A stretch of DNA of 64,000 nucleotides from Amycolatopsis albispora (GCF_003312875.1 NZ_CP015163.1:992001-1056000), one strand, 5' to 3'. Shown: positions 1 to 12,086, counted from the stretch's first letter. Numbers and translations are program-made. The notes: a model not told the origin generated them from the sequence alone.

Positions 1-1
1 G

Positions 2-922
2 GACCCGATCGGTAACTTCGCGCTGCGCACCGCGCACCCGCGCTGGGTGGCCCGGTCCTTCGCGGAAGCGCTGGGGGACAAGGGACCCGAGCTGGAAGCG
101 GCGCTCGCGGCGGACGACGAGCGGCCCGAGGTGCATCTGGTCGCCCGGCCGGGTGAAATCTCCGCGGACGAGCTGGCCGCGATCACCGGCGGTGACCCCG
201 CGCCCTACTCGCCCTACGGCGTGCGGCTGCCCGCCGGAGCCGGTGATCCCGCCGACTCCGAGCCGGTGAAGGAGAAGCTGGCGGCGGTCCAGGACGAGGG
301 CAGCCAGCTGTGCGCGGTCGCGGTGACGAAGGTCCCGGTCGACGGGCGTGACGAGCGCTGGCTCGACCTGTGTGCCGGTCCCGGTGGCAAGGCCGCGTTG
401 CTCGGCGCGCTCGCCGGGCTGTCCGGCGCCACCGTGGACGCGGTGGAGAAGGCACCACACCGGGCCAACCTGGTGCGGAAATCCACCGCCGGCCTGCCGG
501 TGACCGTGCACGTCGGTGACGGACGCGAGCTGGAACTCGAACCGGGCTACGACCGCGTGCTGGTGGACGCGCCGTGCAGCGGGCTCGGCTCGCTGCGCCG
601 CCGTCCCGAGTCGCGCTGGCGGCGCCAGCCGTCCGACGTCGCGGAACTGACGAAGCTGCAGGGCGAGCTGCTCACCGCCGCGTTGAACCTGGTGCGTCCC
701 GGCGGCATCGTCACGTACGTGGTCTGCTCGCCGCACCTCGCCGAGACCGAGGGCGTGGTGGGGGAGATCGCCCGGCGCGCGAAGGCCGAGACGCTGGACG
801 CGCGGGAGTTCTTCCCCGGTGTGCCGCAGCTCGGCGAGGGGCCGTACGTGCAGCTGTGGCCGCACCGGCACGGCACCGACGCGATGTTCTGCGCGGTCCT
901 GCGACGCCCGGAGACCGCCTGA
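2..922 (+). CDS. rsmB: 16S rRNA m5C967 methyltransferase RsmB (5' partial)
   Basis: C-terminal part of an RsmB/Sun-type SAM-dependent enzyme that methylates cytosine 967 of 16S rRNA. The reading frame is open from base 2, so the gene begins before the window. Visible motifs are the SAM-binding loop LDLCAGPGGKAALL, the acidic motif VDAPCSGLGSLRRRPE with one of the two conserved Cys, and YVVCSPHLAETEG with the second. The N-terminal NusB-like domain is mostly outside. The stop overlaps the next start by one base (TGATG), so the two are probably cotranslated. It sits upstream of rpe as in mycobacteria. Confidence 0.93.
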   Translation, partial: DPIGNFALRTAHPRWVARSFAEALGDKGPELEAALAADDERPEVHLVARPGEISADELAAITGGDPAPYSPYGVRLPAGAGDPADSEPVKEKLAAVQDEGSQLCAVAVTKVPVDGRDERWLDLCAGPGGKAALLGALAGLSGATVDAVEKAPHRANLVRKSTAGLPVTVHVGDGRELELEPGYDRVLVDAPCSGLGSLRRRPESRWRRQPSDVAELTKLQGELLTAALNLVRPGGIVTYVVCSPHLAETEGVVGEIARRAKAETLDAREFFPGVPQLGEGPYVQLWPHRHGTDAMFCAVLRRPETA

Positions 923-1425
923 TGGATCGTGTGCTCGGGCTCGTCGCCAGTTCCTGCGGCGGGCTCGACACCCGCTTCCGCACCGAAATCGCCGAGCCGG
1001 CGGCCGCCAGGGGCTGGCGCCTGGCCATCACGCTCACGCCCGCCGCGTCGCGCTGGCTGGACGCGGTCGGCGAACTGGAGCGGCTGCAGGAGCTGACCGA
1101 CCTGGCGGTGCGGTCGACCTCGCGGCTGCCCGGTGAAGCGCGCCCGCACCCGGATCCGGTGCACTTCCTGTTCGCGCCCGCGTCGGCCAACTCGGTCGCG
1201 AAGCTGGCACTGGGCCTGGCCGACAACCAGGCGCTGACCGTGCTCGGCGACGCACTCGGTGAACCCGGCGTGACCATCACCGTCGGCTACCAGGTCCGCG
1301 ACGCGCGGTTCAAGCACCCGGCCTGGCCGGGGCACCTGGCCGCGCTCGGCGGTGCCGGGGTGCGGTTGAACCGGTTGGACCACGGCGGGTCCTGGACCCC
1401 GGTGCTCGACGAACTGGACGGTTGA
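922..1425 (+). CDS. Flavoprotein-family protein (Dfp/UbiX-like fold)
   Basis: A 167-residue protein resembling the flavoprotein family of FMN-binding decarboxylase-like Rossmann proteins. It begins VLGLVASSCGGLDT, has a conserved central segment FAPASANSVAKLALGLADNQAL as in CoaC/UbiX-type flavoproteins, and ends with a loop like those near the active site. The start at 922 was chosen because it overlaps the rsmB stop. No partner enzyme domain is fused, so the substrate cannot be read from the sequence. It could be an FMN-dependent decarboxylase or only a structural relative. Confidence 0.7.
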   Translation: MDRVLGLVASSCGGLDTRFRTEIAEPAAARGWRLAITLTPAASRWLDAVGELERLQELTDLAVRSTSRLPGEARPHPDPVHFLFAPASANSVAKLALGLADNQALTVLGDALGEPGVTITVGYQVRDARFKHPAWPGHLAALGGAGVRLNRLDHGGSWTPVLDELDG

Positions 1426-1452
1426 CTTCAAGTTAAGTTGAGCTTCTACGGT
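1422..1452 (+). promoter_or_regulatory. MerR/SoxR-type promoter-operator
   Basis: TTGACT (1422-1427) and TACGGT (1447-1452) are separated by 19 bp, the over-long spacer typical of MerR-family-regulated promoters. The spacer holds an imperfect inverted repeat CTTCAAGTT-AAGTTGAGC (1426-1443, 6 of 9 positions symmetric). The layout resembles operators I recall for SoxR and for NmlR/AdhR-type regulators of oxidoreductases. It overlaps the stop codon of the upstream gene and lies 38 bp before the oxidoreductase start. No MerR-family gene is in the window. Confidence 0.6.
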
Positions 1453-1489
1453 CGTGCCGAGACTCATCGAGACGATCTTGGAGCCCAGC

Positions 1490-2473
1490 ATGCACGCCAT
1501 CCGCCAGCACGAGTTCGGCCCGGCCGGGAACCTCCGGTACGAAGAGGTCGAGGATCCGAAACCGGGGCGCGGGCAGGTGCGGATCCGCGTCCGCGCGGCC
1601 GGGGTGCACCTGCTCGACACCACCATCCGCCAGGGCATCGGCGGCGGGCCGATGCCGCTGCCCGAGCTGCCGATGACCCCGGGCCGCGAGGTGGCCGGCG
1701 TGGTGGACCAGCTCGGCGAGGACGCCGACGCGAGCTGGCTCGGCAAGCGGGTGGTGGCGCACCTGGGCGCGGCCAGCGGGGGATACGCCGAACTGGCCGT
1801 CGCGCCGGTCACCGCGCTGCAGGAGATCCCGGACGGGGTCACCGAGGACGGCGCGGTCGCCACCATCGGCACCGGCCGGACCGCGATGGCCGTGCTGAAC
1901 GACGCGAAGATCACCGCGGGCGACACCGTGCTGGTCACCGCGGCGGCCGGGGGCATCGGCAGCTTCGCGGTGCAGTACGCGCACAACGCGGGTGCCTTCG
2001 TGATCGGCCTCGCGCGTGGCGAGGAGAAGCTGGCGATCGTCCGCGAACTCGGCGCTGACCTGGTCTTCGACTACTCCGAGGACGGCTGGGCGGAGCGCGT
2101 GCGGGAGGCGCTCGGCGGCCGCGAGCTGACCGTCGCGCTGGACGGCGTCGGCGGCAGCCAGGGCCGCGCCGCGCTCGAACTGCTCGGCGTCGGCGGCAGG
2201 CTGGTCATGTTCGGCTGGTCGGCCGGGGAGCCGCCGGAATTGTCCGCAATGGACTTCTACGGCCGCGGCCTGACCGTGTCCGTGCCGATCGGGCAGCGGA
2301 TCATGCGCGTGCCGGGCGCGATGCGCGCGCTGGAGGACCAGGCGCTGGCCGAGGTGGCCGCCGGCCGGATCGTGCCGCTGGTGAACGAGCCGATCCCGCT
2401 GGCGGAGGCCGCGCGGGCGCACACCGAGCTGGAACGGCGGCGGACCGTCGGCAAGGTCGTGCTCCGGCCGTGA
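1490..2473 (+). CDS. Zinc-independent MDR/quinone oxidoreductase
   Basis: A 327-residue medium-chain dehydrogenase/reductase of the NADPH:quinone reductase class. It has an N-terminal GroES-like domain (from [12 protein letters not shown]) and a Rossmann domain with the dinucleotide loop [14 protein letters not shown] around residue 150. No structural-zinc Cys cluster is visible. The ATG at 1490 was preferred over the upstream GTG at 1454 because GGAG at 1480-1483 is at proper distance and the family start [10 protein letters not shown] matches there. Expression is probably induced through the MerR-type promoter just upstream, which suggests a role against electrophiles or redox stress. The true substrate is unknown. 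Confidence 0.85.
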   Translation: MHAIRQHEFGPAGNLRYEEVEDPKPGRGQVRIRVRAAGVHLLDTTIRQGIGGGPMPLPELPMTPGREVAGVVDQLGEDADASWLGKRVVAHLGAASGGYAELAVAPVTALQEIPDGVTEDGAVATIGTGRTAMAVLNDAKITAGDTVLVTAAAGGIGSFAVQYAHNAGAFVIGLARGEEKLAIVRELGADLVFDYSEDGWAERVREALGGRELTVALDGVGGSQGRAALELLGVGGRLVMFGWSAGEPPELSAMDFYGRGLTVSVPIGQRIMRVPGAMRALEDQALAEVAAGRIVPLVNEPIPLAEAARAHTELERRRTVGKVVLRP

Positions 2474-2539
2474 CCGGGCGTGTCCCAGCCGTGACGTGAC
2501 CATCGCAGCATGCGAGACGGATGCCGGGGACCGACCTCC

Positions 2540-2555
2540 TAGACTGCGGGTCGTG
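2540..2555 (+). promoter_or_regulatory. -10 element and leaderless start of rpe
   Basis: TAGACT at 2540-2545 lies 7 nt before the GTG at 2553, the spacing expected for transcription starting at the initiation codon. There is no Shine-Dalgarno sequence upstream of that GTG and no good -35. Confidence 0.5.
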
Positions 2556-3239
2556 GCACCACGACCCTTGATCGCACCCAGCATCCTGTCCGCTGACTTC
2601 GCCCGGCTCGGCGCGGAGATCGAAGCCGTCGCCGGCGAAGGCGAAACCCGGGCCGACTGGGTGCACGTCGACGTGATGGACGCGCACTTCGTGCCGAACC
2701 TGACGCTGGGCCTGCCGGTGGTGCAGTCGCTGCTCAAGCACACCGACCTGCCGCTGGACTGCCACCTGATGATCGAGGACCCCGACCGCTGGGCGATCGG
2801 GTACGCCGAGGCGGGCGCGCACAACGTGACCGTGCACGTCGAAGCCGCCCACGATCCGGTGAAGCTGGCGAAGGACCTGCGCGCGGCCGGGTCGAAGGCG
2901 GGCCTGTCGATCAAGCCGGGCACCCCGCTGGAGGACCACCTCGAAACGCTCAAGCACTACGACACGCTGCTGGTGATGTCGGTGGAACCGGGCTTCGGCG
3001 GGCAGTCGTTCATCGCCGGCGTGCTGGAGAAGGTGCGCACCGCGCGCCGCCTGGTCGACACCGGCCACCTCAAGCTGCTCGTCGAGATCGACGGCGGGAT
3101 CAACGCCGACACCATCGAACAGGCCGCGGAGGCCGGGGTCGACTGCTTCGTCGCGGGCTCCGCGGTCTACGGCGCCGCCGACCCCGGCAAGGCCGTGGCC
3201 GCGTTGCGCGAGCAGGCCGCCCGGGCCGCCGGGCGCTGA
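2553..3239 (+). CDS. rpe: Ribulose-phosphate 3-epimerase
   Basis: A 228-residue TIM barrel that interconverts ribulose 5-phosphate and xylulose 5-phosphate in the pentose phosphate pathway. Motifs include [12 protein letters not shown], the metal/catalytic region [26 protein letters not shown] and the closing [11 protein letters not shown]. The GTG at 2553 starts the normal family N-terminus, and a longer in-frame extension to 2496 does not resemble the family. It is the first gene of the riboflavin stretch and supplies ribulose 5-phosphate balance to the same substrate pool that RibB uses. Its cytosolic partners tkt and tal are encoded at 38-41 kb. Confidence 0.95.
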   Translation: MAPRPLIAPSILSADFARLGAEIEAVAGEGETRADWVHVDVMDAHFVPNLTLGLPVVQSLLKHTDLPLDCHLMIEDPDRWAIGYAEAGAHNVTVHVEAAHDPVKLAKDLRAAGSKAGLSIKPGTPLEDHLETLKHYDTLLVMSVEPGFGGQSFIAGVLEKVRTARRLVDTGHLKLLVEIDGGINADTIEQAAEAGVDCFVAGSAVYGAADPGKAVAALREQAARAAGR

Positions 3240-3263
3240 CCAACCACACCAGGAGGCGTTGAA

Positions 3264-3910
3264 GTGTTCACCGGCATCGTCGAGGAGCTCGGCGAGATCA
3301 CCGCGGTAGAGGAACTCACCGAGGCCGCCCGGCTGGCGGTGCGCGGCCCGCTGGTCACCTCGGACGCCAAGCACGGCGACTCGATCGCGGTCAACGGCGT
3401 GTGCCTGACCGTGGTCGAGGTGAGCGGTGACACCTTCACCGTGGACGTGGTGCACGAGACGCTGCGCCGCTCCAGCCTGGCCAAGGTGGCCACCGGCGAC
3501 CGCGTCAACCTGGAGCGGGCGACCGCGCTCGGCGACCGCCTCGGCGGGCACATCATGCAGGGGCACGTGGACGGCACCGGGGTGTTCCTGTCCAGGGACC
3601 CGGACGGGCTCACCCACTTCGCGCTGCCGCCGGAGCTGGCCCGGTACGTGGTGGAGAAGGGATCCATCGCGGTCGACGGTGTGTCGCTGACGGTCGCCGC
3701 GATCTCCGCGGAGGAGTTCTCGGTCGCGCTCATCCCGACCACGCTCGAGCTGACCACTCTCGGCAGGCGGGAACCGGGTGAATCGGTCAATCTCGAGGTC
3801 GACGTGCTGGCCAAGTACGTGGAGAAGCTGGCTGCGCCACATCTGCCGTCCTCCGGGCGGCACACGGTGGACAATGGCGGTACTGACGGCGGCACCAAGG
3901 AGCAGCGCGG

Positions 3911-3914
<4 letters not shown>
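3264..3914 (+). CDS. ribE: Riboflavin synthase alpha chain
   Basis: A 216-residue protein with the two tandem lumazine-binding barrels of riboflavin synthase. It begins [10 protein letters not shown], with repeat 1 containing [12 protein letters not shown] and repeat 2 containing [12 protein letters not shown]. It converts two 6,7-dimethyl-8-ribityllumazine molecules into riboflavin. The GTG start follows AGGAGG at 3251-3256. It overlaps ribBA by four bases and follows rpe by 24 bp. In mycobacteria ribD (ribG) usually lies near here, but no ribD is present in this window. Confidence 0.95.
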
Positions 3915-6195
<2,281 letters not shown>

Positions 6196-6197
<2 letters not shown>

Positions 6198-6241
6198 GCC
6201 GGGCCGCGGCCGAGCCGGGCCGCGGACTGAGCCGGGGCCGG
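6196..6241 (+). repeat. 16-bp tandem GC repeat between convergent genes
   Basis: GAGCCGGGCCGCGG occurs at 6196-6209 and 6212-6225, and a degenerate third copy starts near 6229. The period is 16 bp and the first copy begins inside the stop codon of the PH-domain gene. CCGCGG palindromes may allow hairpins that end transcription before xthA on the other strand. Confidence 0.7.
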
Positions 6242-6250
6242 CCTGGCGGC

Positions 6251-7030
6251 TCAGACCGCCAGGTCGACCACCACGGGCGCGTGGTCCGAGCCGCCCTTGC
6301 CCTTGCGTTCCTCGCGGTCGACGTAGGAGTCGGTGATCGCCTCGGCGAACCGGGCCTCCGCGAGCACCAGGTCGATCCGCATGCCGCGGTTCTTCGGGAA
6401 GGCCAGCTGGCGGTAGTCCCAGTAGGTGAACGGGTGGTCGTACTTCAACGGCCGCGGCAGCACGTCGGTGAGCCCGGCGGACAGCACCCGCTCCAGCGCT
6501 TCGCGTTCCGGCGCGGTCACGTGCGTGGAGTCGGCGTACGCGGCGATGTCCCAGACGTCGGCGTCAGCGGGCGCGATGTTGAAGTCACCGAGCACCGCGA
6601 AGGGCAGGTCGAGCTTCTTCTCCGCCTCGACCGTCTCGCGCAGCGCGTTCAACCAGTTCAACTTGTAGTCGTAGTGGGTGTGCCCCGGCACGCGCCCGTT
6701 CGGCACGTACACCGACCACACCCGCACCCCGCCGCAGGTCGCGCCGATGGCACGCGGCTCGATCGCGTCCTCGTAGCTGGGCTGGTCGACCAGGCCGCGC
6801 TGCACGTCCTCCAGCCCGGCGCGCGAGAGAATGGCCACCCCGTTCCACCGGCCGATGCCGTAGGCCGCGGTTTCGTAACCGAGTTCGCCGACCTCCGCGT
6901 GCGGGAACGCGTCGCTGTCGCACTTGAGTTCCTGGAGGCACAACACGTCGGGCTGGTTCGACTCGAGCCAGTTCAGCAGCCGCGGCAGCCGGGCGCCGAC
7001 GGAGTTCACGTTCCAGGTGGCGATGCGCAT
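6251..7030 (-). CDS. xthA: Exodeoxyribonuclease III
   Basis: A 259-residue AP endonuclease/3'-5' exonuclease of the EEP superfamily used in base excision repair. Motifs in order: MRIATWNVNSVGAR (metal Asn), CLQELK (metal Glu), YVPNGR, LGDFNIAP (catalytic Asp/Asn) and GGSDHAPVV at the C terminus (catalytic His). The ATG at 7030 starts exactly at the family N-terminus, and the upstream in-frame extension is unrelated. It converges on the riboflavin operon across a short repeat-filled gap. Confidence 0.94.
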   Translation of the reverse strand: MRIATWNVNSVGARLPRLLNWLESNQPDVLCLQELKCDSDAFPHAEVGELGYETAAYGIGRWNGVAILSRAGLEDVQRGLVDQPSYEDAIEPRAIGATCGGVRVWSVYVPNGRVPGHTHYDYKLNWLNALRETVEAEKKLDLPFAVLGDFNIAPADADVWDIAAYADSTHVTAPEREALERVLSAGLTDVLPRPLKYDHPFTYWDYRQLAFPKNRGMRIDLVLAEARFAEAITDSYVDREERKGKGGSDHAPVVVDLAV

Positions 7031-7125
7031 GCGCCCATTGTCCAGACCGCCCCCGGGACTGGGAACGGCCGCCCCCGCCGGGTCGGAGCCCGGCGGGAAC
7101 GGCCGCGGATCGGGGCGGGGTTCGC

Positions 7126-7830
7126 TCAGACGCCGGCGGTCTGGCTGATCCAGGAGCGGCTGCTGGCCACGCTGGCGTAGTTGTTGGTGCCGGTGGTGTT
7201 GCTGCCGTCCTGGTTCTGCACGGTGGACGCGACGCCGACCTGCTTGCCGTCGGCGATCTGCGGGCCACCGGAGTCGCCCTTCCACGCCGAGCCGTTGACG
7301 CCCTCGCTCTGGATGGCCGGGCCGCCGTAGGCGTCGGTGGACTCGCCGATGACCTTGACCTGCGCGGTCTTGAGCACCGGCGAGGCCGGGCCGGTGGGCG
7401 TGGTGCGGCCCCAGCCGTAGATGTCGTTGGTCGAGCCGACGGCCGGGTCGGCGTCGCCGAGGGTGATGTAGTCGGCCTCGATCGGGGTGCTCAGGTGCAG
7501 CAGCGCGATGTCGCCCTCGGGCGACACCTCCTGCCGGTCGACGGCCGACTCGGTGCCGGAACCGAGGTCGTTGCTGCCGACCTTCACGCTCATCGAGTCA
7601 CCGAGGCAGTGCTCGGCGGTGAGCACCCATTCGGCGGCGATGATGCTGCCGGAGCAGTTGAAGTTGCCGCCGACGTAGACCTGGGCGCCCCACGGCACGG
7701 CGGGCGCGTCCTCGCCGCCGACGATGAAGGGCTGAACGCCGCTGGCACCGGCGGTGCCGCCGGCGAACAGGGTCATGGCGAGCGTGGCAGAGGCGGCGCA
7801 GACACCGCCAAGGGTGCGGACTCGGCTCAC
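7126..7830 (-). CDS. Secreted trypsin-like serine protease (S1 family)
   Basis: A 234-residue pre-proprotein. Residues 1 to ~29 form a signal peptide, followed by a very short propeptide and the activation motif IVGGE (36-40). Catalytic residues are His74 in TAEHC, Asp107 in GDIALL and Ser187 in GDSGGP. Only one of the usual disulfides (NCSG...EHC) is clearly present. The GTG start is preceded on the minus strand by AAAGGA. It acts outside the cell, and the absence of a long propeptide suggests trypsin-like rather than alpha-lytic-type maturation. Confidence 0.9.
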   Translation of the reverse strand: MSRVRTLGGVCAASATLAMTLFAGGTAGASGVQPFIVGGEDAPAVPWGAQVYVGGNFNCSGSIIAAEWVLTAEHCLGDSMSVKVGSNDLGSGTESAVDRQEVSPEGDIALLHLSTPIEADYITLGDADPAVGSTNDIYGWGRTTPTGPASPVLKTAQVKVIGESTDAYGGPAIQSEGVNGSAWKGDSGGPQIADGKQVGVASTVQNQDGSNTTGTNNYASVASSRSWISQTAGV

Positions 7831-7920
7831 AGTCGAGGTCCTTTCAGGGAACCGGGCTTCAGGACCACCGAGGATTCGGCGTTGCAGCGGAAAGTAATCA
7901 ACCGTGTCACGCGACAGGTA

Positions 7921-7934
7921 CCGACGAACGTCGG
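7921..7934. repeat. Inverted repeat CCGACG-AA-CGTCGG in a divergent promoter region
   Basis: Perfect 6-bp arms around AA, 91 bp upstream of the protease start (minus) and 145 bp upstream of uvrC (plus). It could be an operator for either gene. The wider gap 7831-8078 (248 bp) shows no gene. An open frame from 7935 into uvrC does not resemble the UvrC N-terminus. Confidence 0.45.
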
Positions 7935-8065
7935 ATGGTGGCGGGTTCCCTACGGAAGGAGGTAATTTTCCTACCGCGCGTCATAACGACACCCGATCCG
8001 GTTCTTCCCAGGTTCAGCCCGGCGAGTGAGGGCCGGGGGTGCGCGAGAGTGTCGGGGCGGCGCCA

Positions 8066-8081
8066 TAGGCTTGTCGTCGTG
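8066..8081 (+). promoter_or_regulatory. -10 element and leaderless start of uvrC
   Basis: TAGGCT (8066-8071) is 7 nt before the GTG at 8079, and there is no Shine-Dalgarno sequence. This is consistent with a leaderless uvrC transcript. No convincing -35 is seen. Confidence 0.5.
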
Positions 8082-10178
8082 GCTGACCCGTCGACCTACC
8101 GCCCTTCGCCGGGGAGCATTCCCGACGCCCCCGGCGTGTACAAGTTCCGCGATTCCACCCAGCGGGTCGTCTACGTCGGCAAGGCGAAGAGCCTGCGCAG
8201 CAGGCTGAACTCCTACTTCGCCGATCTCGCCGGGCTGCACCCGCGCACGCGCCAGATGGTCACCACCGCGGCGAGCGTGGAGTGGACCGTGGTCGGCACC
8301 GAGGTCGAGGCGCTCCAGCTGGAGTACAACTGGATCAAGGAGTTCGACCCCCGGTTCAACGTGCGCTACCGGGACGACAAGACGTACCCGGTGCTCGCGG
8401 TGACCCTGCACGAGGAGTTCCCGCGGCTGCACGTCTACCGCGGTGCGCGCAAGCGCGGGGTGCGCTACTTCGGCCCGTACGCGCACGCGTGGGCCATCCG
8501 CGAGACGCTCGACCTGCTGCTGCGCGTGTTCCCGGCCCGCACCTGCTCGGCCGGGGTGTTCCGGCGGCACACCCAGATCGGCAGGCCGTGCCTGCTCGGT
8601 TACATCGGCAAGTGCTCGGCGCCGTGCGTCGGCCGGGTGTCCGCCGACGAGCACCGCGGCATCGTGGAGGACTTCTGCGACTTCCTGGCCGGCCGCACCG
8701 ATCTGATGATGCGCCGCCTGGAGCGCGAGATGGCGCAGGCCTCCGAGGAGCTGGAGTTCGAGCGGGCGGCGCGCCTGCGCGACGACCTCGGCGCGCTGCG
8801 GCGCGCGATGGAGAAGCAGGCGGTGGTGCTCGGTGACGGCACCGACGCCGACGTGGTGGCCTTCGCGCACGACGAGCTGGAGGCCGCCGTCCAGGTGTTC
8901 CACGTGCGTGGCGGCCGGGTGCGCGGGCAGCGCGGCTGGGTGGTCGACAAGGCCGAGGAGATGGACGTGCCCGCGCTGGTGGAGCAGTTCATCGGGCAGT
9001 TCTACGGCGAGCAGGCCGAACTCGACCCCGGTGAGGACGGCACGGGTTCGCCGGTGCCGCGTGAGGTGCTGGTGCCCGAGCTGCCCGCCCAGCCCGAGGC
9101 GGTGGAGGAGTGGTTGTCCGGCCTGCGTGGTGGGAAGGTGCGGCTGCGCGTCCCCCAGCGGGGTGACAAGCGGGCGCTCGCCGACACCGTGAGTCGCAAC
9201 GCGCAGGAGGCGTTCGCACAGCACAAGCTGCGCCGCGCGGGCGACCTCACCGCGCGCTCGGCCGCGCTGGCCGAACTGCAGGAGCACCTCGGGCTGGATT
9301 CGGCGCCGTTGCGCATCGAATGCGTGGACATCAGCCACATCGCGGGCACCGACGTGGTCGCGTCGCTGGTGGTCTTCGAGGACGGGGTGCCGCGCAAGTC
9401 CGAGTACCGCCGGTTCGCCCTGCGGGAGGCCGCCGAAGAGGGGGATGTGGCCTCGATCGCCGAGGTGGTGCGGCGGCGGTTCGCGCGGTACCTGAAAGAA
9501 ACGGCTGAGCCCGGCGAGATCACTGAAGCCAGCGAGAGCGCCGAGACCGGCGACGGCGCTGAGACCGGCGAGGGCGCCGAGAAGACTGAGAGCGCCGGAG
9601 CCGCCGGAGTTGCCGAAGCCGCCGAGAAGGCTCGAACTGCCGGAGCTGTCGGGCCAGAGGGTCCGGCGCCCGGCATCGATCCGGAGACCGGCCGTCCGCG
9701 GAAGTTCGCCTATCCGCCCAACCTGCTCGTGGTCGACGGCGCGGGACCGCAGGCCACCGCCGCCGCGGACGTGCTCGCCGAGCTGGGCATCACCGACGTC
9801 GCCGTGGTCGGGCTGGCGAAACGGCTGGAGGAGGTGTGGCTGCCCGACGATCCCGACCCGGTCATCCTGCCGCGCACCTCGGACGCGCTGTACCTTCTGC
9901 AACGCGTGCGCGACGAGGCGCACCGGTTCGCGATCAGGTACCACCGCGAGAAGCGGTCCAAGCGGCTGCAGGTGTCCGCATTGGACGGTGTACCGGGTCT
10001 CGGGCAGGCACGGCGCACCGCGCTGATCAAGCACTTCGGCTCGGTGAAGAAACTCAAGCAGGCCACAGTGGACGAGATCTCGGGAGTGCCCGGTGTCGGC
10101 AGGCGTACCGCGCAGGCGGTGCACGCGGCACTGGCCGGGGAGAGCACCACGACCAGAGAAGGGGAAACGGGCGCGTGA
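8079..10178 (+). CDS. uvrC: UvrABC excinuclease subunit C
   Basis: A 699-residue nucleotide-excision-repair nuclease that makes both incisions around a UvrB-bound lesion. It has an N-terminal GIY-YIG domain (PGVYKFRD...[14 protein letters not shown]), a UvrB-binding UVR segment near residues 205-240, an RNase H-like domain ([23 protein letters not shown]) and C-terminal tandem helix-hairpin-helix motifs ([23 protein letters not shown]). Residues ~474-536 form an Ala/Glu/Gly-rich low-complexity insert inside the RNase H-like part, longer than I know from other actinobacteria. The GTG at 8079 gives the canonical start. It is the first gene of uvrC-rapZ-yvcK-whiA and overlaps rapZ by four bases. 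Confidence 0.96.
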   Translation: MADPSTYRPSPGSIPDAPGVYKFRDSTQRVVYVGKAKSLRSRLNSYFADLAGLHPRTRQMVTTAASVEWTVVGTEVEALQLEYNWIKEFDPRFNVRYRDDKTYPVLAVTLHEEFPRLHVYRGARKRGVRYFGPYAHAWAIRETLDLLLRVFPARTCSAGVFRRHTQIGRPCLLGYIGKCSAPCVGRVSADEHRGIVEDFCDFLAGRTDLMMRRLEREMAQASEELEFERAARLRDDLGALRRAMEKQAVVLGDGTDADVVAFAHDELEAAVQVFHVRGGRVRGQRGWVVDKAEEMDVPALVEQFIGQFYGEQAELDPGEDGTGSPVPREVLVPELPAQPEAVEEWLSGLRGGKVRLRVPQRGDKRALADTVSRNAQEAFAQHKLRRAGDLTARSAALAELQEHLGLDSAPLRIECVDISHIAGTDVVASLVVFEDGVPRKSEYRRFALREAAEEGDVASIAEVVRRRFARYLKETAEPGEITEASESAETGDGAETGEGAEKTESAGAAGVAEAAEKARTAGAVGPEGPAPGIDPETGRPRKFAYPPNLLVVDGAGPQATAAADVLAELGITDVAVVGLAKRLEEVWLPDDPDPVILPRTSDALYLLQRVRDEAHRFAIRYHREKRSKRLQVSALDGVPGLGQARRTALIKHFGSVKKLKQATVDEISGVPGVGRRTAQAVHAALAGESTTTREGETGA

Positions 10179-11071
10179 GCGGGGAGCAGGAGAACAGGGA
10201 GCACACCTCCGGAATGGAGGTGGCGGTGGTCAGCGGCCTGTCCGGGGCCGGGCGGAGCACCGCGGCGAAGTGCCTCGAGGACCTCGGCTGGTTCGTGGTG
10301 GACAACCTGCCGCCGGAGCTGATCGCCACCATGGTCGAACTGGGGGCGCAGGCCAGGGGCGCGATCACCAAGGTCGCGGTGGTGATGGACGTGCGCTCGC
10401 GCGCGTTCACCGACGACCTCGCCTCGGTGATCAAGGACCTCGACGCCCGCGGTTACAAGCCGAGGGTGCTGTTCCTGGAGGCCACCGACGCGGTGCTGGT
10501 GCGCCGGTTCGAGGCGGTCCGCCGGGGGCACCCGATGCAGGGTGACGGCAGGCTCGCCGACGGCATCACCGCCGAGCGCGCGCTGCTGGCGCCGCTGCGC
10601 GAGGAGGCCGACCTGGTGCTGGAGACCTCGGCGCTGTCGGTGCACGAGCTGCGCGCCAAGATCGAGGACGCGTTCGGCTCCGAGGCGAGCACGCAGACCA
10701 GGGTCACCGTGCTGTCCTTCGGCTACAAGTACGGCCTGCCGATGGACGCCGACCTGGTGATGGACGTGCGCTTCCTGCCGAACCCGTTCTGGATCCCGGA
10801 ACTGCGCGAGCACACCGGCCTCGACGGCGAGGTGCGCAACTACGTGCTCAGCCAGGAGGGCGCCGAGGAGTTCCTGGACCGCTACCATCAGCTGCTGCGC
10901 CTGGTCGGCGCCGGCTACAAGCGCGAGGGCAAGCGGTACCTGACCCTGGCCGTCGGCTGCACCGGTGGCAAGCACCGCAGCGTCGCGCTGTCCGAGGAAC
11001 TGGCGCGACGTCTGTCCAATGAGGACGGAATGGCGGTCAAGGTCGTGCACCGCGACCTCGGCCGCGAGTGA
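10175..11071 (+). CDS. rapZ: RNase adapter / nucleotide-binding protein RapZ (YvcJ)
   Basis: A 298-residue P-loop protein with Walker [10 protein letters not shown], the downstream [14 protein letters not shown] and the C-terminal [16 protein letters not shown]. In E. coli RapZ directs decay of GlmZ and so controls GlmS; in actinobacteria its target is not settled. The GTG at 10175 makes a GTGA overlap with uvrC, and an ATG at 10214 is an alternative. It is the second gene of the conserved uvrC-rapZ-yvcK-whiA operon, linking it by context to cell-wall precursor and carbon control. Confidence 0.94.
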   Translation: MSGEQENREHTSGMEVAVVSGLSGAGRSTAAKCLEDLGWFVVDNLPPELIATMVELGAQARGAITKVAVVMDVRSRAFTDDLASVIKDLDARGYKPRVLFLEATDAVLVRRFEAVRRGHPMQGDGRLADGITAERALLAPLREEADLVLETSALSVHELRAKIEDAFGSEASTQTRVTVLSFGYKYGLPMDADLVMDVRFLPNPFWIPELREHTGLDGEVRNYVLSQEGAEEFLDRYHQLLRLVGAGYKREGKRYLTLAVGCTGGKHRSVALSEELARRLSNEDGMAVKVVHRDLGRE

Positions 11072-11099
11072 GCTGGACTGCTGTAGTTGGGAGCCGATT

Positions 11100-12086
11100 T
11101 TGCGCGCTGTCGCGCTCGGTGGCGGGCACGGCCTGCACGCCACCCTCACCGCGTTGCGGCGGATCACCGAGGACGTCACCGCGGTGGTCACCGTCGCCGA
11201 CGACGGTGGTTCGTCGGGACGGCTGCGCCGGGAACTGGGCCTGCTGCCACCCGGTGACCTGCGGCAGGCGCTGGCCGCGCTGACCGCCACCGAGGACGGC
11301 GGCACGCTGTGGGCGGAGGTGTTCCAGCACCGGTTCGGCGGCGACGGCGCGCTCAACGGGCACGCGGTGGGCAACCTGCTGCTGGCCGGGTTGTTCGAGG
11401 TGCTCGGCGACCCGGTGGCGGCGCTGGACGAGGCGGTCCGGCTGGTCGGCGCGTCCGGCCGGGTGCTGCCGATGTGCCCGGAACCGCTGGAGATCGAGGC
11501 CGAGGTGACCGGGCTGGAGAATGGCGCGGTCAGCCGCATCCGCGGTCAGGTGGCGGTCGCCAGCACCCCCGGTCAGGTGCGCCGGATCACCCTGCGCAAC
11601 CCGGACCGGCCCGGCGAAGCGCCGGTGGCGTGCGCCGAGGCGGTGGACGCGGTGCTCGGCGCGGACGCGGTTTTCCTCGGGCCTGGCTCGTGGTTCACCA
11701 GCGTGCTGCCGCACCTGCTGGTGCCGGGGCTGCACGACGCGCTGGTGCGCACGAAGGCGACCAAGGTGGTCATCCTCAACCTCATCCCGCAACCGGGTGA
11801 GACGGCTGGCTTCTCACCCGAACGGCATCTGCACGTACTCTTCGAGCACGCTCCCCGGCTGAAGGTGGACGTGGTGGTCGCCGACCGCGACTGGGTGCCC
11901 ACCCCGGTCCGGTTGCGCCAGGCCGCCGCGGAGCTGGGAGCGACAGCGCATCTGGTTTCGATCGCCGACCCGGACGTGGCGGGCAGGCACGACCCGGACG
12001 CGCTGGCGAAGTGCGTGCGAGAGGCGCTCGGCCCGGCGGGCCGGCGCGAACAGGCAGAGCAGGAGGGGCAGGGGCGATGGCGATGA
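11100..12086 (+). CDS. yvcK: YvcK/GlmR (CofD-like) gluconeogenesis factor
   Basis: A 328-residue member of the YvcK branch of the CofD-like superfamily, which binds UDP-sugars and supports cell-wall synthesis on gluconeogenic carbon. The N-terminal nucleotide loop [13 protein letters not shown] and [17 protein letters not shown], then LPPGDLR, are diagnostic. A TTG start at 11100 is supported by GGGAG at 11089-11093 with a 6-nt spacer; no ATG or GTG lies in frame nearby. It is not the F420 enzyme CofD (FbiA), whose substrate motifs differ. It overlaps whiA by 10 bp. Confidence 0.92.
   Translation: MRAVALGGGHGLHATLTALRRITEDVTAVVTVADDGGSSGRLRRELGLLPPGDLRQALAALTATEDGGTLWAEVFQHRFGGDGALNGHAVGNLLLAGLFEVLGDPVAALDEAVRLVGASGRVLPMCPEPLEIEAEVTGLENGAVSRIRGQVAVASTPGQVRRITLRNPDRPGEAPVACAEAVDAVLGADAVFLGPGSWFTSVLPHLLVPGLHDALVRTKATKVVILNLIPQPGETAGFSPERHLHVLFEHAPRLKVDVVVADRDWVPTPVRLRQAAAELGATAHLVSIADPDVAGRHDPDALAKCVREALGPAGRREQAEQEGQGRWR

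Noticed and set aside
2474..2552. FMN riboswitch before the riboflavin genes
   Set aside because: The 79-bp gap before rpe and 24-bp gap before ribE are too short and lack the conserved RFN stems.
8000..8078. Upstream start (7935) for uvrC
   Set aside because: The extra residues do not resemble UvrC, and the GTG at 8079 matches the family N-terminus with a suitable -10.
11068..11283. Small gene starting at the rapZ stop
   Set aside because: It overlaps the start of yvcK in another frame and has no family features.
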